A stretch of DNA of 33,226 nt from Ophioceras dolichostomum (Eukaryota; Ascomycota; Sordariomycetes; Magnaporthales; Ophioceraceae): NCBI GenBank assembly GCA_003049485.1, contig PYST01000390.1:1-33226 (forward strand), read 5' to 3'. Position numbers and translations under genes: made by a program. Shown here in pieces: positions 20,392 through 29,700 of this stretch; the stretch's first letter is position 1, and each line of letters opens with the position of its first letter. The notes below the pieces were generated by a model that saw only the letters and a list, made by a program, of their open reading frames with translations, was not told the origin of the DNA and made no database searches.

Positions 20392-20673
20392 ATGTCCAAC
20401 CTCTTCGACTCCGGCAAGAAGGACTCGGGCGTGGAGAGTGTCGCCAAGGCAGGCACCTCCACAGTCGGGAACACCGTCTCCGGGCTCACCAACACGCTCG
20501 GCGGCGTCGTCGGCGGCGCAGGCCGCGGCGTCGGCGAGACGGTCACAGGCATCACTGGTGGCGCCGGCAAGTCACTCGGGGACGGCGTCGGCAACGCCGC
20601 GAACTCGGTCGAGGAGGGCGGCCAGGGCGTAGCTAAGAGCGCGAGGGATGCTGGGGCGTGGAAGACGACTTGA
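20392..20673 (+). CDS. Small glycine-rich (glycine-zipper/LEA-like) protein, 93 aa
   Basis: Single exon; start context AAAAATGTCC fits strong fungal start sites. After a charged head (MSNLFDSGKKDSG) the protein is almost only Gly, Val, Thr, Ser, Ala and Asn, with repeated GxxxG-type spacing (TVGNTVSGLTNTLGGVVGG, then GGAGKSLGDGVGN). It has no Cys, a single Trp (in the C-terminal AWKTT) and no signal peptide. Such composition occurs in stress- or conidiation-linked LEA-like proteins and in glycine-zipper proteins that associate with membranes; I cannot choose between these. The TATA box, the C-ending codons and the start context support a real and possibly highly expressed gene. It lies just after the kinase-ankyrin gene, same strand, own promoter. 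Confidence 0.75.
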   Translation: MSNLFDSGKKDSGVESVAKAGTSTVGNTVSGLTNTLGGVVGGAGRGVGETVTGITGGAGKSLGDGVGNAANSVEEGGQGVAKSARDAGAWKTT

Positions 20674-21138
20674 AGTCCGAGGATGGAGCACTGTCCAAGG
20701 AGAGACGAAGGGAACGAGGTGGCTCTGAGCTGTGTGGCCTCGACTGATGATCACCACTTACCCACCGGATCGAGCCTCGAGAGCGTGTGATAACATATTG
20801 GAATTTGTGTCAGCAAACATGGTATCTAATAGCTTCAGGTGTCGGAAACGGGAATACATCCTCTATGGAACGGCTTTACAAATCACAATACTCTGACTTA
20901 CATGCAATGCTTGGTGCGTGATCCAGCCAGTCGAATGGATGTCGGTGGTTGGCTCCGTCCGTGATGCGGAGCGAGTGACCCCGCCTCCGCCTGCCTCAGG
21001 ACCCGCAGTGATGTGCCTTGATCTTCGACAATCCCATCGCAGCCAGCCACCTTCCGTCCTCGCATCTCTTTTCAACGTCGAATGCGCGACAGTCAGTCAC
21101 AGAGGGCATCGCAGAGGGCATCACAGAGTGCCCTTGTC
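20674..21138. other. Intergenic with short tandem repeat
   Basis: No gene is seen between the glycine-rich gene and the PLP lyase. At about 21098-21132 a 12-bp unit (CAGAGGGCATCA) is repeated about three times. It lies inside the optional N-terminal extension of the next gene and would encode a QRAS repeat, which is one reason to prefer the later start. Confidence 0.5.
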
Positions 21139-22440
21139 ATGGCCCTTCTTCGGCGCCCCGTGTTCTACAACCCCCACGCCCAAGCTCCGTCATCAGCTCC
21201 GATACCGGCTTCCCGTGCCAGGGAGACCAATGACGGCGTCATCGACTCCCACTCTCGAACACCCATTTCGGCCATCCGCAACTTCCACCTCTCCCTTCCC
21301 AGCTACGCACCCACTCCACTGACATCACTCCCCAACGTTGCCGCCCAACTCGGCGTGCGGGCGGTTTATGTGAAAGACGAAAGCAGTCGGCTAGGCCTCC
21401 CCGCATTCAAGATCCTCGGAGCATCTTGGGGGGCATATCGGGCCATCTCGGCCGAAGTAGGGATTCCCCTGCCACTGGTATCAACTGGCAGCCCGTCCAG
21501 TGGCACTGATGGCGGGCTCGCTCGCGTCGCAAAAGCCGCGCAGGAGAGAAGAATCGTCCTGTATGCTGCGACGGAGGGAAATCACGGTCGAGCAGTGGCT
21601 GCGTTTGCGCGGATGTTGGGTATCCGGTCGAAGATCTATGTGCCTGGGGCAGTCAACCGGGATGACGTGAAGCTCATCACGTCAGAGGGAGCCGAGGTGG
21701 TCGTGTGTGGTGGGATGGACTATGATGGGGCGGTTGGACGGGCTTGGGACGACTCCCGGGCCGCAGAGGCTGGCATCTTGGTGCAAGACTGCGCGTTTGA
21801 TGGCTACGAGGAGATCCCCGGATGGATTGTGGAGGGCTACGGGACAATGCTGGAGGAGGTGGAAGAACAGCTGGGAGATGTCGGGTTGTTGCCTGTTGAT
21901 GACGGTGACGACGATAATGATGATGCGAGGGTGAGTCCGAGCGTGGTGGTCACGCCTGTGGGTGTCGGATCCTTGGCACATGCCGTGGTCGCTCACTGCA
22001 AAGGCCATTACACGAAAGGTCTGACTTGGTCTGTTGTGTCTGTGGAGCCAGATACGGCTGGATGTCTGTACGAGAGCTTGAAGGCTGGATGCAAAGTCTC
22101 CGTGGACACTTCGGCGACGACGATCATGGATGGGCTCAACTGTGGGACAGTGTCAAGCACGGCGTTCGAGGAACTTCGGGTCGGCGTTGATGCCTGCCTA
22201 ACCGTTTCTGACTTGGAGGCTCACAGCGCAGTCAACTGCCTGGCTGACCAGGGCGTGGAGAGCGGGCCGTGTGGTGCTGCAACACTCGCCGCACTCTGGA
22301 AACTTGCGGAGGCAGCTCGGCCTGGAGTTGAGAGCGAGGACACGGAGCGAGCATCGTCTTTGCTCCCACGAGATGCGGTCATAGTCATCCTCAACACCGA
22401 GGGGAAGCGTGCATATCAATCTCCTTCGGACTCGGCGTAG
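21139..22440 (+). CDS. PLP-dependent diaminopropionate ammonia-lyase-like enzyme, 433 aa
   Basis: Fold-type II PLP enzyme of the threonine-dehydratase/tryptophan-synthase-beta group, closest by motif to diaminopropionate ammonia-lyase, which splits 2,3-diaminopropionate into pyruvate and ammonia. Motifs (numbered from 21139): KDESSRLGLPAFKILGASW with the PLP-binding Lys at K91; ATEGNHGRAVA cofactor loop; VTPVGVGSL phosphate-binding turn; CGTVSSTAFEEL; a late VESGPCGAA. An acidic insert (DDGDDDNDD) sits before the phosphate loop. Single exon. An ATG at 21082 would add 19 residues made of a short repeat, so I use 21139. No targeting signal is obvious. It is tail to tail with the Gfo/Idh/MocA gene, with no other pathway gene nearby, so the true substrate remains open. 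Confidence 0.82.
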   Translation: MALLRRPVFYNPHAQAPSSAPIPASRARETNDGVIDSHSRTPISAIRNFHLSLPSYAPTPLTSLPNVAAQLGVRAVYVKDESSRLGLPAFKILGASWGAYRAISAEVGIPLPLVSTGSPSSGTDGGLARVAKAAQERRIVLYAATEGNHGRAVAAFARMLGIRSKIYVPGAVNRDDVKLITSEGAEVVVCGGMDYDGAVGRAWDDSRAAEAGILVQDCAFDGYEEIPGWIVEGYGTMLEEVEEQLGDVGLLPVDDGDDDNDDARVSPSVVVTPVGVGSLAHAVVAHCKGHYTKGLTWSVVSVEPDTAGCLYESLKAGCKVSVDTSATTIMDGLNCGTVSSTAFEELRVGVDACLTVSDLEAHSAVNCLADQGVESGPCGAATLAALWKLAEAARPGVESEDTERASSLLPRDAVIVILNTEGKRAYQSPSDSA

Positions 22441-22657
22441 GTTGATGAGGGCGAAGGAGGAAGGGCGGGTGTAGAGGTGTGTAAACAGAAGAGTAGCAAA
22501 GTGGATCGTGTCATGTTGTGTAGCTGCTGCAATGGTGCCTGTTCAACATCCGTCCCAAGTTATGCCTCTAATATACCGATACGAACGCGACGGATTGTGG
22601 TAGGCGCAAAGAGAATTTAACAAGCCAAGATCCACAGCAAGAACCCTAGCCTTCGGC

Positions 22658-24077
22658 TTAAGTCCACGGCATTCGCATTCCCTTTTCATGCGACTCCCTC
22701 GCCAATTCAATGATCCTCAACCCATCCCTCGCCGTCTCCGGCTTGACCAGCACTTCCGCCCTACCCTTAATCGCATCAACCACATTCTCGTAATACCCCC
22801 TGCACCAGCCCTTCAAGCTCGGATACTTCCCCACGTACTGCTTTGTGCCCTCATCCAGCGTCTGGCACTTGGCATCAAACAGCGTCTCCGTCGTCAGCGT
22901 GCCCCAGATGCGTTCATCCTCTAGACCAAAGTCCGGATCGACAGCGGGCTGGGCGGGTGCAGCGATGGCTCGGGCCTCTTGAGGACACAGGCCGAACTTG
23001 AGGTAGGTCCCGCCTGTGCCCCTGACGAAGAACTTGAGCTGGTCACGCATCCGCGAGATGATGGCCGTCTTGATGGTGACGATGAGGTTCTTATGCGGAC
23101 CAGAGGCGTCGTACTGCAGGATGATGGTGAAGGTGTCGTCGATCTCGCTGTCGACGCCGCGGTTGGACGCGAGGAAGCCTGTGATGTACGCAGGAGTGCC
23201 GAAGAGGACGAGAGCTTGGTCGATTGTGTGGGAGCCTGGTCGAAAGAGTTAGTGGGTGCCAGTAGGTTCCAGTACAGCAGACTGATGATAGAATGCGAGG
23301 GCATGGCCACTCTGTGGCACATACCGAGGCCCCATGTCATCCCCTCTCCCGGCTGATACTCCTTGCGAGTCCAGCTGTTTACCCAGGGAGGGAAGGGGAA
23401 GTCGAAGTGCATTTGTGCGTCGCGGACATCACCAAGCGCCCCCTGGGTCACGAGGTGCTGCAGGGTGCGAAAATCGCTATCGAGCCTCCGGTCTGGCCAA
23501 GCGTTAGGGATTCGATTCAGTGGACGGTCCGGTCGGGTATCATTTGGGATCATCATCAGTGTGGCACGTATTGTGGCACGTACTGTGGAAGACAGTAAGG
23601 ATTTTGTCGTTCTCTCCAGCGAGAGCGACAAGTCTGTCAGCCTCTTGGCTTGAGGTCACAAACGGTTTCTCCACCACGACTGATCGGCAACAAATCAAGT
23701 TAGTGTGTCTTCTGCCTGCCTGGGGTTGGTGATGCGACACCCATTCATCAGTCGTGCTCCGGGCCTGGACAAAACCCACCGTGCTTCCCCGCATTCAAGC
23801 CCTTCTCTACAAACTCCTCGTGCGCAGGAGTGCAGACAATAACAAGCTCGATCTCGGGATCGGCAAAGAAATCATCGCTCGTGCGGTAGTGCTTCGCATG
23901 TGGGAAGTCGACGGTGCAGTGGCCCCATCTCTTGGTGCTCTCCTGGCCCGGTGCGGGGGCCTCGGCGCGCTGCAGGAAGGCGTACACTTCGAGGTCCGGG
24001 TTCGGCAGGATGTATGGCAAGTGGAAGCACTTGGTGGAGAGGCCGTATCCGATGAATCCTACCTTGATCGGCGCCAT
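22658..24077 (-). CDS. Gfo/Idh/MocA-family oxidoreductase, 379 aa
   Basis: Four exons on the minus strand: 24077-23780, 23679-23584, 23492-23325 and 23235-22658. Introns are 100, 91, 89 nt (donors GTGGGT, GTACGT, GTATGT; branch CTAAC in each of the last two), all in phase 1, giving an intact frame. Residues 1 to about 120 are a Rossmann fold: VGFIGYGLS near the N-terminus, VIVCTPAHEEF, and GKHVVVEKPF with the family's E103-K104-P105. The C-terminal alpha/beta domain has NRRLDSDF, WGLGSHTIDQAL and the long sheet that binds substrate. Length is normal for a fungal NAD(P)-dependent dehydrogenase of unknown sugar or xenobiotic substrate. There is no signal peptide, so cytosolic. Its promoter (24078-24400) carries possible Zn2Cys6 sites. 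Confidence 0.9.
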
Positions 24078-24241
24078 GATTGATAAACTAGTTGCCGGGC
24101 GTGTGTTTGTCAAAGTGGAATGTAGCTCGGCTTCGTTGTTGGAAGAGTGTGAAATGGAGCAGCCATGTGATGGAGAACGGGTGGTCGAGAGGCAAACCAA
24201 AGAGGGGTGATGAAAGGAGGGGCCAGCGGGTCAATGCCGCC

Positions 24242-24252
24242 CGGATTTGCCG
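24242..24252. promoter_or_regulatory. CGG-N5-CCG palindrome, possible Zn2Cys6 site
   Basis: CGG ATTTG CCG, followed at once by CCGGACACCCGG, lies about 165 nt upstream of the oxidoreductase ATG. Paired CGG half-sites are the usual targets of fungal binuclear zinc-cluster regulators. The call is by pattern only. The rest of 24078-24699 shows no gene. Confidence 0.3.
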
Positions 24253-24699
24253 GACACCCGGCTTTAGTTGCTCCGCACTTTTCTCGGACGCCAGCATTTT
24301 CGGGGAATTCTGTGTACAGCTACAAGATGAGTACGGCTGCCGCTGTGGGTGTCCGAGCCTCCGAGCCCCTCCGACTCGTCGGAATCAAGCATAAACGGTA
24401 GTGCTCACTGGGCAGAGGGTCGTCTTCAACACGATAACCTTCGCTCCGTGGATATTTAACAGAAGAGACGTTAGGAAGCATGAGAAATAACAACACCCGA
24501 ATCCTAGCGGGAGCTATTGTATAGAAAGAAAGGTATGTACAAGGTCCATCAATGCACTCATGCCACTGCCTGTGGTGTCTTCGGAGCCTAGCGCGCTCGT
24601 GCGTACCGATTGCTTTCCGCAGGGGCAATAAAAAGGTCTGAAGGGAAGAAGGAAAGTAGCGAGAAGGATCGAGGAGATCACCTCGCGAGCTATCGCGGC

Positions 24700-25491
24700 C
24701 TAGCAAGTGTTCAACATGCTCGTCAGGGCCGTCTTCTCGGTACTCGTAATGGTCAGAGCCCAGTAATACTTGACGGCAACCCAGGACTTGGCGTAGGTGC
24801 AGTAGAAGGACGTCAGAGGAGGCTTCCACAAGTCGGGAGACTTGTCGCCCTTGGACTGGTTGACATTGTCCGTGACGGCCCACAGCTGTGGACGGGTGAT
24901 GTCGTTGGCGAATTGCTGGCGCTTAGCGGTGGTCCAAGACGCCGCGCCGGACTTTTGCGTGCAGTAAAAGGAGAGCTGTCAGTGAATGGAAGACGTAAAG
25001 AAGGAAAAGGGGGACAAGTCGGGAGTTACTCACGATCCAGGCGTTCTTGAGGGGCACCATGTGGTCGATGTCGACGTCCGAAGCAGCCGTCCACACGCCA
25101 CCGTCATACGGGCTCGTCCACGTGCCCGAAGTGGCGGAGCACGACGAGGACTGCACGACGTTGACGCCGTCGCGAGCGAGCACATACTCGCGAGTGTCAC
25201 AGGAGCCCGAGACCGTCGACCAGTGAGGGAACAGGTCACGGTCGTAGGTGCCCGTGTTGGTCCAGGCCGAGACTGTGAGTGCTGCCAACTGGGTTTTGGC
25301 GTTGGCGGCGGTGGGAATCCCGGGCTGTTCGCGCTGTTAGTGGGGTGTGATGATGGAGCATATAGGGGGGAATGATAAAGTCATACCGGCGTCGGAACCG
25401 GAGCGGGAGCAGCAACCGGGGCGGGGGCAGGGGCGGGAGCAGGGGCGGCAAAAGCCGCAGCTACAAACGAGGCAAGGGCGACGAGCTGCAT
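24700..25491 (-). CDS. Secreted HNH nuclease (GmrSD C-terminal/DUF1524 type), 215 aa
   Basis: Three exons: 25491-25387, 25324-25034 and 24951-24700. Both introns (62 nt GTATGA...CAG; 82 nt GTGAGT...AAG) are phase 0. Residues 1-16 are a signal peptide (MQLVALASFVAAAFAA), followed by an Ala-Pro repeat linker to about residue 35. The catalytic domain shows YDRDLFPHW, ACDTREYVL-like sequence (SCDTREYVLARDG), and the HNH core DVDIDHMVPLKNAW (DHxVPL), then WTTAKRQQFAND and a C-terminal NQSKGDKSP with a closing Cys. These are the hallmarks of the small secreted fungal HNH proteins; the activity expected is metal-dependent nuclease. Possible roles are DNA scavenging or attack on host or competitor DNA. 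Four cysteines suit the secreted environment. TATAAAG is found on the minus strand at 25711-25705. Confidence 0.9.
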
Positions 25492-27164
25492 GCTGACGGG
25501 TGACGTGCGATGGCTGTACGCTAAGGAGAGGGAGGATGACGAGATGTGGTAGAAGTAAAGTTGACGGCTCGTGGCAGTGCGGATGCTCCCGAACTTTTGT
25601 TTCGTAGATCGTATGGAGAAGGGTCTGTCCGCTTTGTTCCAGATCTTCGCGTCGAGTGGTTAGAGGCACAGGCGGGATGGTTATAGGATGGAGATCGCAC
25701 GGCGCTTTATATTCGCTTCCAGGCACACGCCCTCTGTCTCTTCGAGCGGTGCCCATCTCACTCCCAAGCTCTTGGCTTGGAGACACAACCCCTCGAGGCC
25801 GAGTGATCGGAGGATGCCGAGCTTCCCAGCTTGCGGCGGATACGTTGGCTGACAGCAAATTCAGGGGCGTTGGGGGACAGCTGTGAGCTGTGCCTAAAAG
25901 GTGGCGTGCTGAGCCTCGACGATCATCAGCGAATCAAAGCGTGTCGACAGTCCACTCACTAGCCTCCTCTCTCGCTAGGCTCTTTTCGTACAGGTCTGGT
26001 CACGCAAATTGCTTCTTGACCGACCACTTGCATCATTACATTCGGACAGCGAAAAAGGAAATCAACTCGTTGTGTGCCCTGACGATCGCATCTTTTCCGG
26101 CTCTCGTTTGTCGAGGGCTTTGTCGTCGCTGAGTCGTGCTGCCTTCTGTTTGACCAGTTAGGCGCTGAAGCACATCCACGAGCCGACCACACACCACCAA
26201 CCCTCTCATCTCTCCCGCTCCCCCAACGTCTTTCTATCTGCAACATAATGGATTGGCGTTGCATACCAACACAAGGTTCCAGGAACTTGAAGTCTAGAAG
26301 GTGGGGGAGGCAGGACCAGGGAACTGCCGTATTAGGGCTGATCCGCCGACAAGGGGTGCAGACCGAGCCTTGATTGGCTTTTCCAGCTGGGCAGATGCCC
26401 GTCATCCCCTGTCAGCCCCTGTAATTACAGCCGGCAGAGACACCCCGCGAAAGCCAATCAGCACTGCACATGCCCACGACCTGCCCTGTTCGGTGATGGT
26501 GTGCACTGCCTCCCCACATTCAGAGCTTCCACTGGACGATTCGCGAGGGTTGTGACGGCTCAGGGGACCCCGCCCTGAATGCATGCTTGCCGAGTCGCTC
26601 GACCTTTGCCTTCCATTTCCTTTCGAGAAGATGCACACTGCACGCTGCGCGCTGCACGATGCACACTGAGAGTAAGTTTGCGTCGGGTAAAGAGTGATAA
26701 GAGCGTCGCAGAGCCCACGTGGGTAAAAGATAACGACTGATAGACCGGAGCGTTAACCAAACACCGCGTGCCTTGGAAGAAGGCGAGATGCCCCCCATCA
26801 TCAGATACTCCTGGCTCACCACTCACATGGCAGTTGCGCCAAGCCTTCGCACGATACACAACCGGGCAACGGCAGGATAAATCCCTCAATTGTTCTGCAA
26901 TGTTTGGTTTCGTCCCATTTCTTGGACGCGGGATGCATTCCACGATGAGGGATGAACCGAGGCTCGATTGCGAGAGGGCCAGAACATCAGGGGGCAGGAT
27001 GGTGATGATTGCACGTCGGTATGGTGGTAGTTCAGGCTCTTCCCCGCCTTTGTATCTCTTCCCTCTTGCCTCTTCTCCTTACCAACTTTGAACAACTCAT
27101 GCAAACGTTTATCCCGTCCCCCTGAAAGCTATCGTCATCAATGCCGCTGAGTGTACCAGTCGCC
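25492..27164. other. 1.7-kb intergenic region, no gene seen
   Basis: The HNH promoter (TATA box near 25705-25711, minus) lies at the left end. Open frames up to about 150 codons on both strands show no domain, splice sites or codon pattern that I trust. A GCAC-rich imperfect repeat (core TGCACACTGCACGCTGC) lies at about 26631-26670. The right end should hold the 3' UTR of the esterase gene. Confidence 0.5.
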
Positions 27165-28154
27165 TCAACCGGCCGGCGCCGCCCTCTTCGGACCGCCCTG
27201 GCCATACCTAAAGCATCCCTCTGCCACTGTCGCATTTGCCTTGCATGACAGATCGAAGAACTTCACGACAGTGTTCTCCTGCACCTGGATGTTATGGGGT
27301 ACTCCAGCAGCGCTGTATGCCTCGAACCACCCTCCCCCGTAGGACGACCTCGTCCATCCGCTGACAGGAGTATTGGCTGTGGCCACCACATCACTCGCGT
27401 TCAGTCCTAGCACCGCCGTCCACTGCTTGACTGCCTCGCCATGATTTACAAAGTTGAGCACCTCGTCCGCCGTCCCGTGGAAAATCTGCAACTTCGGCCG
27501 CCATCCGTTGTATCCCGGGGCCGGGAAAGCAGCCTGCACCACAGCCCGCCACTGCTCTGCCGTCTTCGTGATCTTGCCCTTTGCGCAGTTGTCGTTCCAG
27601 TACCCGTACACGCCACTATTGTTGCCGTTTTCGGGCGCGAAGCAGCCAAACGGCACGCCCGAGAAAGCCGACCCCGCTGCGAAGACGTCCGGGTACGCGC
27701 CAACGAGGACCTGTGTCATCATGGCGCCGCTCGAGACGCCTGTCACGAACACGCGGGATGGGTCGGCCTTGTATTTGCGCAGCGTCCAGCGTACCATGCT
27801 AATGATGCCGAGACTGTCGCCACCGCCCTCGTGGGTCAGCGTCTGCCTCGAGGACACGTCCCAGCATTTGTCCGCTATGTTGGGGCTGTCCGGGTAGATG
27901 GCGATGTAGCCGTGCGTCGAGGCGAGCGTCGCGTACTGGCTTCCCCTGAAAGCAGCGGAGGCATCGCCATGGCACCAGTGCGGGTTAACGAGCACGGGGG
28001 CGTTTTCTGGGAGCTTGTCGGGCACGTAAATGTAGAAGCCGACTTTGGTCGGGTTGGGGCCGAAGTCTTCCATGATGTGCTGGAGAGACGCGGCCGAGGC
28101 AACACGCGCTCCTGCCGCGCACACAGCGGTCGTGATGAGACGCGGGAGCCTCAT
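27165..28154 (-). CDS. Secreted CE1/PHB-depolymerase-type esterase, 329 aa
   Basis: Single exon, minus strand. Residues 1 to about 21 are a signal peptide (MRLPRLITTAVCAAGARVAS). The mature protein is an alpha/beta hydrolase of the acetylxylan/feruloyl esterase family CE1 (esterase, PHB depolymerase type). The triad is visible: nucleophile S141 in G-V-S-S-G (139-143), D230 in HGTADEV, and H287 in GVPHN. Other family marks are VLVNPHWCHGDA (oxyanion region), IYPDSP, KCWDV, GGDSLGIISMVRWTL and FAAGSAFSGVPFGCF. Such enzymes remove acetyl or feruloyl groups from xylan outside the cell. There is no carbohydrate-binding module; the protein ends in a short Gly/Pro/Ala tail. It is intact next to decayed secreted-protein genes. 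Confidence 0.92.
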   Translation of the reverse strand: MRLPRLITTAVCAAGARVASAASLQHIMEDFGPNPTKVGFYIYVPDKLPENAPVLVNPHWCHGDASAAFRGSQYATLASTHGYIAIYPDSPNIADKCWDVSSRQTLTHEGGGDSLGIISMVRWTLRKYKADPSRVFVTGVSSGAMMTQVLVGAYPDVFAAGSAFSGVPFGCFAPENGNNSGVYGYWNDNCAKGKITKTAEQWRAVVQAAFPAPGYNGWRPKLQIFHGTADEVLNFVNHGEAVKQWTAVLGLNASDVVATANTPVSGWTRSSYGGGWFEAYSAAGVPHNIQVQENTVVKFFDLSCKANATVAEGCFRYGQGGPKRAAPAG

Positions 28155-28460
28155 CGTGGACGCTCAAAGAATGGAGACAGACGGGGATCGGCGCTGAGAT
28201 TGTGTGTAGTGAGTGTGAAAAGCAAGAAGATGCGAGATGACGACCGTGGTCATGCTCATCGCCCAACTGCCAAATAATAGAGCGATGTTGTGTGATATAG
28301 ATATAGCATTTGGTGAAAGATGTGCTTCGAGATGTTTAGATGGTCGCGGAGGACCCCTGACAAGGGCGGAAGTGGACGCTCCGCCCCCTCCTGGCTGGCG
28401 AATTCAAAAGTTCCTGTCCACAAGGAGAGGGCTTAATGGCTCCACTGCAGGCCCGAGGAG

Positions 28461-28493
28461 CCGGGTATGCGACGGGATAAAATACCCGGGTAT
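28461..28493. repeat. Palindrome/hairpin ATACCCGGGTAT
   Basis: A perfect 12-bp palindrome at 28482-28493, with a further half copy CCGGGTAT at 28461-28468 that can pair with it (8-bp stem). It lies about 310-340 nt upstream of the esterase ATG and could be an operator for a dimeric regulator. No gene is seen in 28155-28704. Confidence 0.45.
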
Positions 28494-28704
28494 CTGGGAA
28501 CCAGACCAGGTAACCCAGCTAGAAACCGCCCGTTGTCTAACTTAGGTCGCTACTAACCAGTTGTGGTAATCAGTCAGAACACCCTGCCTTGTTGCCCTGG
28601 TCCGAAATCTTCGACAGTCCCATCTTCCATCTGCAAAAACGAACAGGCGGGTTGCCACTGGACTTCTTATCCGTCAATCCATGGATCAAATCCAGGGACC
28701 TGTC

Positions 28705-29700
28705 CTACAGCCAGCAGCACATTCTCCCCGAATCCTTGTCCGAGAACTTCGGCCTTGGGCACTCACCCCATCCAGCCAGGATTAGATCGCGCATCTGCAT
28801 GTTCGGCGAACCCGTCGTCCAGCCGATCAACTCCCCGAACACCCACCGGCCCGTGAAGCTCTCGATATTGTCCCTCTTCTTTCGCCAAACGCAGGCAGTG
28901 GGTGCCGGGTCCGTCTTTGTGATATAGTACGATGCTGGGGTGCGTTTCGCCGTACAAACGAGACGAATTCGTGGCCTCATCGTATCGTCCGTGGCAGGAG
29001 GGCGCGACTCGCCGTACGACTCTGTCGCGTGGGTGTGGAAAACACCACCACATTCTCCCAGTCGTGTCGGTGGCCGGAATGGTCGAGGCTGTTGGAGACC
29101 ACCTGGTCCTTCTCGTAGTATGTCTCGTGCCTGCGCATGTCTAATGGGACAAAGACAGGTCAATTATCACTTCGGACTGCAAGTTGGACACTAACGTGTT
29201 GCCATTGCAAACAACCCCTGAATAGCTCCTGGATAGCCCCTGGATAGCCCCTGGATAGCCCCTGGATAGCCCCGAACTTATATAACAGCACACCAGCCGT
29301 TGTTGCACCGACTCCAGGCGTACACGTTACAATTCTGGAGCCGGTTGTGGTTACGGCATTCAGACCGCAAGCAGTTCTCAGGTCAGCCAGTCCCCGCCGA
29401 AAGGCTAGGATTTCCGTTATTAGACAAATCGTATTAGACGAATCGATGGCTGAAGTGAAGTAGCAACCGTCATTGTCGAAGTCTAACACAGGCGGCGCGA
29501 AACGATGTTCAATCTCGAGAGCCCCAGATAGCTGATGGGAGGCGAAGAAGGACGGTGTCAAGGTGGCCTGTGAAGCTGGAAAGACACGTGCAGCCCTGGC
29601 CCTCTCCAGTGCGATACGCGAAGCGCTACTCATCAGTAACACCAGCACTATGGATGCGAGGTTGAATAACAGCAGCAGAATTGTTGGGGATTGTGTCGAG
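28705..29700 (-). pseudogene. NLP (NPP1/necrosis-inducing protein) pseudogene
   Basis: Decayed minus-strand gene for a secreted NEP1-like protein, a family of plant-active cytolysins from fungi and oomycetes. Recognisable in order: a hydrophobic leader-like stretch (about 29700-29640), an acidic motif with DFDNDGCY near 29480, a paired-Cys motif (CNNGWC) near 29300, the family heptapeptide GHRHDWE at 29075-29055, YHKDG near 28920, and a C-terminal GRWVFGELIGW segment near 28860-28819. These lie in several frames. Breaks: loss of frame after about 29395; a stop just past the Cys motif; about 130 bp of foreign sequence including an 11-bp minisatellite between the Cys motif and the heptapeptide; stops and frame changes after the heptapeptide; and a further one-base shift near 28880. 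It cannot make an NLP. Family call is firm from the heptapeptide and motif order; the ends are approximate. Confidence 0.8.
29219..29273. repeat. 11-bp minisatellite, five units
   Basis: Five tandem copies of TGGATAGCCCC: the first (29219-29229) differs at two bases, the other four are identical. It lies inside the NLP pseudogene, where family coding sequence is missing. The identity of four units suggests recent expansion. Confidence 0.9.

Noticed and set aside
20200..22440. Amyloid signalling motif (HET-s, PP or sigma type) linking the STAND protein to a partner
   Set aside because: I looked at the termini of the STAND, HeLo-like and small glycine-rich proteins and saw no convincing paired amyloid motif.
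27441..28277. Open frame of 278 codons antisense to the esterase gene
   Set aside because: Shadow of a long intronless gene; the Arg/Val-rich product has no recognisable domain.
29219..29273. CRISPR-like array
   Set aside because: Units are contiguous 11-mers without spacers, and the genome is eukaryotic.
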